Assembly: GCF_001468285.1 (NCBI RefSeq)
Contig: NZ_LNSB01000011.1
Span: 42,250 to 106,249, forward strand
Source of the DNA: Sphingopyxis sp. HIX
GTDB taxonomy: Bacteria > Pseudomonadota > Alphaproteobacteria > Sphingomonadales > Sphingomonadaceae
Reading direction: 5' to 3'
DNA length: 64,000 nucleotides
Shown: piece by piece, positions 8,565 to 16,141 of the stretch
How the letters are laid out: each line of letters opens with the position of its first letter
How positions within the stretch are numbered: position 1 is the stretch's first letter
Position numbers and translations under genes: made by a program
Notes under the pieces: generated by a model
The model's input: the letters and a program-made list of their open reading frames with translations, nothing else
Told to the model about the DNA's origin: nothing
Databases searched by the model: none

Positions 8565-8951
8565 CTAGCTGCTCGGCCGCTGGAGAAAGGGGTTGAGCTT
8601 TTCGAACACGTCGTCGGGCGCGGCGCCGGTCACATTGACCTCGAAATACTGCCCATCGGAATTCTTGCCCTTGAGCGTCAGCGTGGTTTCGCCCTCCTGC
8701 CGCTTCAGCCAGTGCTGGATCGCGGGCACCGCCCAGGACGAAGCGAGCGCGCCGAGGCTGATCGCGACTTCGGCGGTGAGCGCCCACTCGCCCGCCTTCG
8801 ATCCCGGCGGCGCGGCGACTCGCGCAAGGTCGGCGGAGCCGGCCCGATGTTCGTTGAGTTCGGCGGCGAGCGAACGCGCCAGCGCCTCGCGCGCCTCGTC
8901 GTCGAGGCCGCGGCTGTCGACCCGGATCAGCAAAGCCTGTGCGTCCGCCAT
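8565..8951 (-). CDS. EACC1-like caspase partner protein
   Basis: A 128-residue protein encoded just upstream of the caspase gene. The N-terminal half is charged and helical (DDEAREALARSLAAELNEH), then comes a hydrophobic stretch (LTAEVAISLGALASSWAV), then a small C-terminal strand-rich domain (TTLTLKGKNSDGQYFEVNV). This layout matches the effector-associated constant component EACC1, known from comparative genomics as a fixed partner of caspase and trypsin effectors in predicted conflict systems. The ATG is preceded by AGGGGG. The assignment rests on layout, motif feel and gene context, not on a profile search. Confidence 0.7.
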   Translation of the reverse strand: MADAQALLIRVDSRGLDDEAREALARSLAAELNEHRAGSADLARVAAPPGSKAGEWALTAEVAISLGALASSWAVPAIQHWLKRQEGETTLTLKGKNSDGQYFEVNVTGAAPDDVFEKLNPFLQRPSS

Positions 8952-9001
8952 GACACCCCCTGTGTGCCGTGATTAACCGCCACCGGCGCCGCGCTGTCAA
9001 G

Positions 9002-9013
9002 CATTTGCAAATG
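9002..9013. promoter_or_regulatory. Perfect 12-bp palindrome upstream of caspase module
   Basis: CATTTGCAAATG is its own reverse complement. It lies 51 bases upstream of the EACC1-like start codon in the divergent intergenic region, so it is a candidate operator or promoter-linked site. Confidence 0.4.
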
Positions 9014-9020
9014 AAACCAA

Positions 9021-9042
9021 CTGTGTTGCAAAAACAACACAG
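9021..9042. promoter_or_regulatory. Second dyad in the caspase/porin divergent promoter
   Basis: CTGTGTTG (9021-9028) and CAACACAG (9035-9042) are exact inverted arms around CAAAAA. The site sits between the caspase module and the outer-membrane protein gene and could bind a dimeric regulator of either. A short hairpin terminator is less likely because it lies upstream of both genes. Confidence 0.45.
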
Positions 9043-9162
9043 GTAAGAAAATTGTCACATTCTGAACGGGCTATTCATTGACGCGACAGCTTCGAACGCC
9101 ATTTAGGCCCCCGGGTCGCGATCGATAAAAAGATGTGATCCGTCAAAGCAAAGGAAAATAAA

Positions 9163-9621
9163 ATGAAGAAGTTCGCAGTTGCAGCCGCTCTCCTCTCGGC
9201 CGTCGTTGCCACCCCGTCGTTCGCTGCCGAAGGCGGCGAAGGCCGCGTCGAAGTTCGCGGCGGCCTGATCACCGGCAACGGGATCGACGAAGGCACCATC
9301 GGCCTCGCAGCCGGCTATGATTTCGACCTCGGCAGCACCGCGTTCGTCGGCGCCGAAGTCGCTGGCGACAAGGTTCTCGTCGACGGTTTCGACGTCCAGT
9401 TCTCGGCCGGCGGCCGCATCGGTGCCAAGCTTGGCGAAAAGGGCAAGCTGTACGCCACCGGCGGTTACACCTTCAGCGACCTCGACGATCCCTATGTCGG
9501 TGCCGGCTACCAGCACAAGTTCGGCTCGAACGTGTACGGCAAGGTCGAATATCGCCACCAGTTCGTGAGCAACTTCGGCGACTTCGACAGCTTCGTCGCG
9601 GGCGTCGGCTTCGCTTTCTGA
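9163..9621 (+). CDS. Outer-membrane beta-barrel protein
   Basis: A 152-residue exported protein with a clean signal peptide (MKKFAVAAALLSAVVATPSFAAE). The rest is alternating short beta strands (GRVEVRGGLITG, TIGLAAGYDFDL, GKLYATGGYTFS, NVYGKVEYRHQF) and ends in phenylalanine (GVGFAF), as expected for a barrel recognised by the BAM machinery. It resembles small opacity-type porins (OmpA-like barrel without the peptidoglycan domain). GGAAAATAAA before the start is a modest ribosome site. It has its own strong terminator. Function beyond outer-membrane location is unknown. Confidence 0.88.
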   Translation: MKKFAVAAALLSAVVATPSFAAEGGEGRVEVRGGLITGNGIDEGTIGLAAGYDFDLGSTAFVGAEVAGDKVLVDGFDVQFSAGGRIGAKLGEKGKLYATGGYTFSDLDDPYVGAGYQHKFGSNVYGKVEYRHQFVSNFGDFDSFVAGVGFAF

Positions 9622-9644
9622 TCCTTCGGGCAGAAATGAACAGG

Positions 9645-9674
9645 AAAGGGCGGTCCGAAAGGGCCGCCCTTTTT
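9645..9674 (+). terminator. Rho-independent terminator of barrel gene
   Basis: AAAGGGCGG (9645-9653) pairs with CCGCCCTTT (9664-9672), and the T-run extends to 9674. It lies 24 bases after the stop codon. Confidence 0.88.
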
Positions 9675-9716
9675 CGTTTGGGGGGTGGACGGCGGTTTCG
9701 GACGTTGGCGGACGTT

Positions 9717-9868
9717 CTTAATCCTCCCTGCGGCGAAGCCGTGGGGAGGGGGACCGCCGAAGGCGGTGGAGGGGTCGATGCGATAAGCGTCAGTGTTTGG
9801 GGCCACCAACCCCTCCACCATGCTTCGCATGGTCCCCCTCCCCATCGCTGCGCGACAGGGAGGATTAT
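9717..9868. repeat. Long nested hairpin repeat, family A copy 1
   Basis: An intergenic element of about 150 bases with two imperfect inverted arms. Each arm carries the fixed blocks AATCCTCCCTG, TGGGGAGGGGGACC and GGTGGAGGGGT, and between them two mini-palindromes: 9731-9741 and 9755-9765 on the left, 9820-9830 and 9845-9855 on the right. The mini-palindromes have four-base stems and GAA or GCA loops (complements on the right arm). A second copy is at 63857-64000. No gene lies in 9622-9940 apart from this repeat and the terminator. Confidence 0.9.
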
Positions 9869-9940
9869 TACGTCCGCTCCTCCCCCCAAGGCCCACGCGC
9901 CGCCTTCCCGCATCGCTCCCAGCTGGCTAAACCCCGCCCC

Positions 9941-10585
9941 ATGTCCATCCCCATCGACGCCATCCTCACCGGCAAGGCGCGCCGCTTTCGCGGCGACGAA
10001 GCCAGCGCCATCTCCAAGACCCCGGTCGCCGGGCCACAGCATGTCGGGTTGCTCGGCATCGCGGGCGACGAGCAGGCCGACCTCAGCGTCCATGGCGGCA
10101 GCGACAAGGCGATCCACCATTATCCGCGCGACCATTATGGCTGGTGGGCCGCGACGCTCGGCGGGCACGAGCTGCTGGAGACGCCCGGCGCGTTCGGGGA
10201 GAATGTGTCGACCGCGGGACTGGTCGAGACCGAAGCGTGCATCGGCGACCTCTACCGCCTCGGCAGCGCGCTCGTCGAGATCAGCCAGGGGCGGCAGCCG
10301 TGCTGGAAGCTGGGACACCGCTTCGGCGTCGCGATCGTGCCCGCGACGGTGGTCACGACACGGCGCAGCGGCTGGTACTACCGCGTGATCGAGGAAGGTG
10401 CGGTGGCGGCGGGTGATGCCCTCGAACTGGTCGAGCGGCCCTTGCCCGAATGGAGCGTCGAGCGCGTGTTCGGGCTGCTGATCGGCGGCGCGGGCAAGCG
10501 CGAACCCGCCGCGCTGCGCGATCTGGCGAAGATGGATGCGCTCGCCGCGACCTGGCGGGTGCGCGCGGAGAAGCTCGCGGGTTAA
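9941..10585 (+). CDS. MOSC-domain protein (YiiM-like)
   Basis: A 214-residue protein with the MOSC fold. The conserved cysteine is seen in ISQGRQPCWKLGHRF, preceded by GAFGENVSTAGL and GDLYRLGSALVEI. MOSC domains occur in molybdenum-cofactor sulfurases and in the YiiM/YuaD group, which handles N-hydroxylated compounds. The C-terminal 3-alpha extension (VERVFGLLIGG...REPAALRDLAKM) matches YiiM. The ATG at 9941 begins MSIPIDAILTGKARRF. Its stop shares TTAA with the convergent esterase gene. Confidence 0.9.
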   Translation: MSIPIDAILTGKARRFRGDEASAISKTPVAGPQHVGLLGIAGDEQADLSVHGGSDKAIHHYPRDHYGWWAATLGGHELLETPGAFGENVSTAGLVETEACIGDLYRLGSALVEISQGRQPCWKLGHRFGVAIVPATVVTTRRSGWYYRVIEEGAVAAGDALELVERPLPEWSVERVFGLLIGGAGKREPAALRDLAKMDALAATWRVRAEKLAG

Positions 10586-11295
10586 TCCGCGGCCGGCAAT
10601 TCCTCCTCGACCAGCGGCGCCAGCGCTTCGGCGATTACGCCCACCCCCTTCGCATTGGGATGGACATTGTCGCCGAGCATCAGCGCCTTGTTCGTCACCA
10701 CATTGTCGAGGATGAAGGGGTAGAGGCTCGCGTCATATTTGGCGGCGAGTTCGGGGTAGATGGGGTTGAATTTCGCGGCATAGTCGGCGCCCATATTCGG
10801 CGCGGCGACCATGCCGGTGAGCACCACCGGGATGTCACGCTTCTTGAGTTCGGCGAGCATCGCATCGAGGTTGATGCGTGTCTGCGCCGCGTCGATGCCG
10901 CGCAGCATGTCGTTGCCGCCGAGCCCGAGCAGCACGACCGCGGGCTTCACCTTCGCATTGTCGAGCACGAAACCCAGCCGCTGGCGCCCCGCCGCGGTGG
11001 TGTCGCCCGAGACGCCCGCATTCTGGACGCGCGCGACGACGCCGTCGGCGGCGAGCGCGGCCTGCAATTGCGGCGCGAGGCCTTCCTTCGGACCGAGCTG
11101 ATAGCCCGCATAGAGGCTGTCGCCGAAGGCGATGACGAGCGGGGCGTCGGCGGGGACCGTAGCGGCCTTGGTCGAAGGCTCGGCCTCCTTCGTCGAAGCC
11201 GCGCCATTTTCCGCCGATCCGCACGCGGCGAGCGGTTGGCAAAGCGCGACGACGCAACCATATACCAAAAACGAGCGCCATCCGGCCTTGATCAT
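10582..11295 (-). CDS. SGNH/GDSL arylesterase (TesA-like), lipoprotein
   Basis: A 237-residue hydrolase. The N-terminus is a lipoprotein signal ending in the lipobox LAAC, so the enzyme is probably membrane-tethered in the periplasm. The GDSL block is FGDSLYAGYQ, block III is LGLGGNDML and the catalytic Asp/His block is DNVHPNAKG. TesA-type enzymes act as arylesterases, thioesterases and lysophospholipases. It is divergent from the YbbA-like ABC gene, as in Escherichia coli tesA/ybbA. Only 16 bases separate the two start codons, so its promoter must lie inside the neighbouring gene. Confidence 0.93.
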   Translation of the reverse strand: MIKAGWRSFLVYGCVVALCQPLAACGSAENGAASTKEAEPSTKAATVPADAPLVIAFGDSLYAGYQLGPKEGLAPQLQAALAADGVVARVQNAGVSGDTTAAGRQRLGFVLDNAKVKPAVVLLGLGGNDMLRGIDAAQTRINLDAMLAELKKRDIPVVLTGMVAAPNMGADYAAKFNPIYPELAAKYDASLYPFILDNVVTNKALMLGDNVHPNAKGVGVIAEALAPLVEEELPAAD

Positions 11296-11311
11296 TCCAA
11301 AGGGTCCCTTC

Positions 11312-12028
11312 TTGACCGAACTCTCCCGACCGCCGGCTGACGCCGCGATCGCCGCCCATAATGTGACGCTCACGCTGGGCACCGACAAGGCCCCCGTCGA
11401 AATTTTGCGCGGCATCGACCTCAAAGTCGCCGCCGGGGAATCGGTCGCGCTGCTCGGGCCCTCGGGGTCGGGCAAGAGCTCGCTGATGGCGGTGCTCGCA
11501 GGGCTCGAACGCGCGAGCGGCGGGACGATCCATGTCGCGGGGACCGACTTCACGACGCTCGACGAGGATGGCCTCGCGCGTGCACGGCGCGGGCGGATCG
11601 GGATCGTGCTGCAGGCCTTTCACCTGTTGCCGACGATGACCGCGCTGGAGAATGTCGCGGTGCCGCTCGAACTGGCGGGCCATTCCGATCCCTTCACGCG
11701 CGCCGCCGCCGAGCTTGAAGCCGTCGGCCTCGGCCATCGCCTGACCCATTATCCCGCGCAGCTGTCGGGCGGCGAGCAGCAGCGTGTCGCGATCGCGCGC
11801 GCGATGGCGGGCGAGCCCGCGATCCTGTTCGCCGACGAGCCGACCGGCAATCTCGACACCGCGACGGGGCATGCGATCGTCGACCTCTTGTTCTCGCGCG
11901 GCAAGGCGCTCGGCGCGACCCTGCTCGTGATCACCCACGATCCCGAGCTCGCCGAGCATTGCGACCGCGTGCTGGTAATGCACGACGGACGGATCGACGA
12001 GGAACGCGCCGGCAGGACGCCGCGCTGA
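11312..12028 (+). CDS. ABC transporter ATP-binding protein (YbbA-like)
   Basis: A 238-residue ATPase of the LolD/MacB/YbbA group. It has Walker A GPSGSGKSS, a Q-loop (LQAFHLLPTMTALENV), the signature LSGGEQQRVAIARA, Walker B ILFADEPTGNLD and the H-loop VITHD. I place the start at the TTG at 11312 because AAAGGG lies seven bases upstream and the ATP-binding fold begins soon after. The stop overlaps the permease start as TGATG. With the permease it likely forms a YbbAP-type system that handles lipids or lipoproteins rather than solute uptake. Confidence 0.93.
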   Translation: MTELSRPPADAAIAAHNVTLTLGTDKAPVEILRGIDLKVAAGESVALLGPSGSGKSSLMAVLAGLERASGGTIHVAGTDFTTLDEDGLARARRGRIGIVLQAFHLLPTMTALENVAVPLELAGHSDPFTRAAAELEAVGLGHRLTHYPAQLSGGEQQRVAIARAMAGEPAILFADEPTGNLDTATGHAIVDLLFSRGKALGATLLVITHDPELAEHCDRVLVMHDGRIDEERAGRTPR

Positions 12029-14529
12029 TGTTACCCCTCGCCGCCCTCTGGCGCATCGCCAGGCGCGACCTCGCGACGCGAATCCGCGGGCTGCGGCTGC
12101 TCGCCGTGTGCCTGTTCCTCGGCGTCGCGACGCTCGCCGCGATCGGCAGCCTGACGCGCGGGATCACGTCGGAACTCGAAGTGCGCGGGCAGACGATCCT
12201 CGGCGGCGATATCGAATTCGGCCTGCCCCAGCGGCAGGCCACCGACGCCGAGATGGCGGGGTTTCGCGATGTCGGCCAGGCATCGGCGACGGTGCGCATG
12301 CGCGCGATGGCGAACGACCCCGACGGCGAGGCCCTGCTGTCCGAGTTGAAGGCGGTCGACGCCGCCTATCCGCTCTACGGAACGATGCGGCTGGAGGGCG
12401 GCGTGCGGCGTGGGCCGCCACCCGCGGGGGCGATCTGGATCGGCGCCGATCTCGCCTCGCGGCTCGAACTCAAAGTCGGCGAGCAGGTCAAGTTCGGCGA
12501 CAAGAGCTTCCTTATCGACGGCATCATCGCCGAGGAGCCCGACCGGCTGGGCGAAGGTTTCACGCTGGGACCGGTGGCGATCATCGGGCTCGACGATCTC
12601 GCGGCGACCAAGCTGATCCAGCCCGGCAGCCTCTATGAGAGCAAGTACCGCGTCCGCCTGCAGGGCAGCGCCAATCCCGAGGCCGTTGGCAAGGAACTCA
12701 CCGAAAAATTCCCGGAAGCAGGATGGGAGATCACCGACCGCAGCAACGGCGCGCCGGGAACGCGGCGCTTCATCGAGCGCATGGGGCAGTTCCTGTCGCT
12801 GGTCGGGCTCGCAGCGCTGGTGATCGCGGGGATCGGCGTCGGCAACGGCGTCGCCTCCTATCTCGCGGGCAAGCGCCCCGGCCTCGCGACGTTGAAAGTG
12901 CTCGGCGCCGACAGCGCGACCGTGATGCGCATCTATGGTCTCCAGATTCTGGCAGTCGCGGCCGTGTCGATCTTCGCCGGGCTCGTCGTCGGGGCGCTTG
13001 CGCCTGCGGCGATTTCGGCGGTCGCGGGCGACGTATTGCCGGTGCAGCCCGGCGTCGCCATCTATCCGCTGCCGCTCGCGATCAGCGCGGCTTACGGCCT
13101 GCTCATCGCGATCGCCTTCGCCCTGCCCCCGCTCGCAGCGACGCGGCGCGTGCCGGCGGCGGGGCTGTTCCGCGCCACCATCGACGGCACGGCGCGCCCG
13201 GAGACGCGCACGATCCTCGCGGTCGGCGCGGCGCTCGCCGCCATCGTCGCGCTCGCGGTCGGCACCGCGCGCGAGCCCTTGTTCGCACTCGGTTTCGTCG
13301 GCGCGGCGGCGGGACTGCTGCTGCTGCTCGTCGGAATCGGCTGGCTGGTGCGCAAAGGCGCGAGCCTGGTACCACGTCCGAAGCAGCCGCTGCTGCGTCT
13401 CGCGGTCGCGAACCTGCACCGCCCGGGCGCCGCGACGGGCGCGCTGGTGGTGGCGCTGGGGCTGGGGCTCACCCTGTTCGTGACGCTGGCGGCGATCCAG
13501 ACGAGCATCACCGCCGAAATCTCGCGCACCGTGCCGCAGCGCGCGCCGAGCTTTTTCGTGCTCGACATCCCGCGCGACGGCGCCGGGCAATTCCGGTTGA
13601 TGGTCACCAAGGCCGCGCCCGATGCCGATATCAACCTGATCCCGGCCCTGCGCGGCAGCGTCACCGAATATGCCGGCCAGCGCGTCGACGAGCTCGAGCA
13701 ATTGCCCGAAGGCGCATGGGTGCTGCGCGGCGACCGCGGGCTGACCTATAGCCCGACGCTGCCCAATGGCAGCGAGCTGACCGCGGGGAGTTGGTGGGCG
13801 GCCGATTACAAGGGGCCGCCGCTGGTCAGCGTCGAGCAGGAGGTCGCGACTTCGCTCGGCCTCAAGATCGGCGATACGCTGTCGGTCAACGTCCTCGGCG
13901 TCGAGGTACAGGGCAAGGTCGCGTCTTTCCGCACCGTCGAATGGGACAATTTCGGGCTCAACTATGTGCTCGTCTTCTCGCCGGGAAGCTTCGACGCGGC
14001 GCCGCACAATATGGTCGCGACGGTCGCGGTGCCTCCGGCGGCCGAGGCCGAACTCGCGCGCAGCATCCCGCGCGCTTTCCCCTCGGCTTCGCTGATCGCG
14101 GTGCGCGACGTCATCGGACAGGTCACGACCTTGCTCACCCAGATGAGCCAGGCGATCGCCGCGGCGGCGAGCATCGCAATCCTCGCCGGCATCGCGGTGC
14201 TGATCGGCGCGATCGCCGCGAGCCGCGAGCGGCGCGTCTACGACAGCGTGATCCTGAAATTGCTCGGCGCGACGCGCGGCCAGATATTGGGCGCACAGGG
14301 CCTCGAATATGCGGTGCTGGCGCTGATCCTCGCGGCGCTGGCGCTCGGACTGGGGCTCGCGGCGGGCTGGTATGTGGTGACGCAGATCTTCGACTTCGGC
14401 TTCGCGCCCGATCCGTTCATCGTCGGCATGACATTGCTCGGCGGCGCCGGGCTGGCCTTCCTGATCGGGATTGCGGGAAGCTGGCCCCTGCTGTCGGTGC
14501 GACCCGCGAGCGCGCTGCGTAGCCTCTAG
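12028..14529 (+). CDS. FtsX-like ABC transporter permease (YbbP-like)
   Basis: An 833-residue permease with an N-terminal helix (LLAVCLFLGVATLAAIGSL), a large periplasmic domain, two FtsX-type blocks of three to four helices around residues 255-480 and 715-830, and the typical PxxxL boundary regions. Size and duplication match YbbP. It is translationally coupled to the ATPase by a one-base overlap and shares CTAG with the convergent TauE gene. Substrate unknown; an envelope lipid role is suggested by the tesA-like neighbour. Confidence 0.92.
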   Translation: MLPLAALWRIARRDLATRIRGLRLLAVCLFLGVATLAAIGSLTRGITSELEVRGQTILGGDIEFGLPQRQATDAEMAGFRDVGQASATVRMRAMANDPDGEALLSELKAVDAAYPLYGTMRLEGGVRRGPPPAGAIWIGADLASRLELKVGEQVKFGDKSFLIDGIIAEEPDRLGEGFTLGPVAIIGLDDLAATKLIQPGSLYESKYRVRLQGSANPEAVGKELTEKFPEAGWEITDRSNGAPGTRRFIERMGQFLSLVGLAALVIAGIGVGNGVASYLAGKRPGLATLKVLGADSATVMRIYGLQILAVAAVSIFAGLVVGALAPAAISAVAGDVLPVQPGVAIYPLPLAISAAYGLLIAIAFALPPLAATRRVPAAGLFRATIDGTARPETRTILAVGAALAAIVALAVGTAREPLFALGFVGAAAGLLLLLVGIGWLVRKGASLVPRPKQPLLRLAVANLHRPGAATGALVVALGLGLTLFVTLAAIQTSITAEISRTVPQRAPSFFVLDIPRDGAGQFRLMVTKAAPDADINLIPALRGSVTEYAGQRVDELEQLPEGAWVLRGDRGLTYSPTLPNGSELTAGSWWAADYKGPPLVSVEQEVATSLGLKIGDTLSVNVLGVEVQGKVASFRTVEWDNFGLNYVLVFSPGSFDAAPHNMVATVAVPPAAEAELARSIPRAFPSASLIAVRDVIGQVTTLLTQMSQAIAAAASIAILAGIAVLIGAIAASRERRVYDSVILKLLGATRGQILGAQGLEYAVLALILAALALGLGLAAGWYVVTQIFDFGFAPDPFIVGMTLLGGAGLAFLIGIAGSWPLLSVRPASALRSL

Positions 14530-15287
14530 TTCAGCAGCCGCACCACCGCCGACACCGCCGCCAGCCCCAGCACGGCGGCAACCATCGCTTGCCACACATG
14601 CGCGGGAACGCGGCCGAAGTGGCGCGCGCCGACAAGATTGCCGAGCCACATCGGCGGGAAGAGGATCAGCGCGATCAGGAATAATTTCCACGTCGCGATG
14701 CCGACCCAGAGCGCGGCGAGCGTGCCTGCGATCGCGGTGCCGAAGAAGATCAGCAGCATCGAGGCACGCGCGACCTTCGGGTCGAGCGAGCGGCGGAGAT
14801 AGAAAGGCACGACCGGTGGCCCTGGCATCGCCGCGAAGCCGGTAAGGATGCCCGAGGCGAAGCCCGTCCCCGCGACCGCGGCGCGCGTCGGCTGGTGATC
14901 GTCGGGATGCTTGGGCAGCAGCACCGCGATGAAGGCGCCGACGGCAGCGAGCGTGATGAGCAGCCGCGCGATGTCGGACGGCGTCGCGTCGAGCGCGGCC
15001 ATGCCGAGTGGGGTCGTCACCATCGCGAGCAGGGCGATCGGAACCGCGGTCGAGCGGTCGGCGTCGGCGAGGATGATGCGGATGCCCACCGGCCCGATCA
15101 GCAGCTGGAGCAGGATGCCGAGCACCACCGCCTCCTCGGGGCTGATGATCAGCCCGAGCAGCGGCACCAGGATGATCGCCATGCCGAACCCGGTGAGCCC
15201 GCGCACATAGGCCGCGCCGAAGGTCATCGCGCCCGCACCCGCCAAGGTCAGCGGCGCGATGCCGACGAGTTGCTGAACGCCGCTCAC
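14526..15287 (-). CDS. TauE/SafE-family membrane permease
   Basis: A 253-residue protein with seven to eight hydrophobic helices in two similar halves (GAAYVRGLTGFGMAIILVPLL at the front, FASGILTGFAAMPGPPVVPF in the middle). The G-FG and G-PG repeats are the TauE/SafE marks. The family exports sulfite, sulfonates or organic acids. The GTG start at 15287 overlaps the TGA of the phosphoesterase gene, so it is the third gene of a thrS-phosphoesterase-tauE unit. Confidence 0.9.
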   Translation of the reverse strand: MSGVQQLVGIAPLTLAGAGAMTFGAAYVRGLTGFGMAIILVPLLGLIISPEEAVVLGILLQLLIGPVGIRIILADADRSTAVPIALLAMVTTPLGMAALDATPSDIARLLITLAAVGAFIAVLLPKHPDDHQPTRAAVAGTGFASGILTGFAAMPGPPVVPFYLRRSLDPKVARASMLLIFFGTAIAGTLAALWVGIATWKLFLIALILFPPMWLGNLVGARHFGRVPAHVWQAMVAAVLGLAAVSAVVRLLN

Positions 15288-16141
15288 TGCCGCGGCCCCA
15301 GTGTCACCAGCCACACGTCGGGCGGCACGCCGTAGCGCAGCGGCAGGATGCTGGTGCCAAGCCCCGCACCGACGAACAGTCGCTGCGTCCCGTCGGTCAT
15401 GTCGCCGCAGGCGAAGCGGTCGCCATAGGCCGAAGCGTAGCTGAGCGCGCCGACCAGCGGCAGCGCGATCTGGCCGCAATGGGTATGACCCGCGAACACC
15501 GCGTCGACCGGCGCGGGCAGGTCGGGGACGATGTCGGGGCTGTGCGTCGTCAGGATGCGCGGGCCCGGGCCGAGCGCGTCCATCGCCGCATAGGTGCGTT
15601 TCAGATTGTCGTGGTTGGTGACCTCGTCGTCGACGCCGCCGACGATCAAAGGTCCGCGGCGCACCGCCTGGTTGCGCAGCACGGTGACCCCTGCGGCCTT
15701 CATCCCCTTGGCGATCGGTTCGGGCTGAAACCAATAGTCATGATTGCCCAGCACCGCGATCACGCCATATTTCGCCTTGGCCTCGGCAAAGGGCGCGGTC
15801 AGTTCGGCAGCCGAATAATGGCGCGTAGACAGCGTCTTGCCGCTGTGGAAGTCGCCCGCGAGCAGGATCAGGTCGGGCTTCAGCTTGTTGAAGCGGCGAA
15901 GGATCGCCGCGAGCCGCTCGGGCGGCATGTCGGGCCCCGCGACATGGGTGTCGGAGACGAGCAGCACGCGCATCGGCGGCGCGCCCTCCGGCCAGTCGGC
16001 GAGTTCGACGCTCGCGGTGCGGACGATCGGATCGGCGCTCGCGTTCCACAGTCCGCGGCCGACCAGCAGCAGCCCGAGCAGGACCAGCAGCGCCAGCCAG
16101 CGCCGCCACCGGCGGCGCGGCTTTGCTTCGGTCGCGCTCAA
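15284..16141 (-). CDS. Membrane-anchored metallophosphoesterase
   Basis: A 285-residue protein: an N-terminal basic segment and a single helix ([18 protein letters not shown]), then a calcineurin-like phosphoesterase domain with motifs SDTHV, AGDFHSG, LGNHDYW and GHTHCGQ that bind two metals. It resembles YaeI/YkuE-type enzymes thought to act on phospholipids. The TTG start at 16141 overlaps the thrS stop (TTGA), so it depends on thrS transcription. The exact start is the only weak point. Confidence 0.93.
   Translation of the reverse strand: MSATEAKPRRRWRRWLALLVLLGLLLVGRGLWNASADPIVRTASVELADWPEGAPPMRVLLVSDTHVAGPDMPPERLAAILRRFNKLKPDLILLAGDFHSGKTLSTRHYSAAELTAPFAEAKAKYGVIAVLGNHDYWFQPEPIAKGMKAAGVTVLRNQAVRRGPLIVGGVDDEVTNHDNLKRTYAAMDALGPGPRILTTHSPDIVPDLPAPVDAVFAGHTHCGQIALPLVGALSYASAYGDRFACGDMTDGTQRLFVGAGLGTSILPLRYGVPPDVWLVTLGPRQ

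Noticed and set aside
9717..9868. Possible CRISPR array or insertion-sequence end
   Set aside because: There are only two inverted arms, no evenly spaced direct repeats, no cas genes and no transposase nearby.
12031..14691. An 886-codon open frame on the minus strand opposite the YbbP-like permease
   Set aside because: It is rich in Arg, Asp, Gln and His with no domain. The opposite frame encodes a clear FtsX permease, and such long antisense frames are expected in high-GC DNA.
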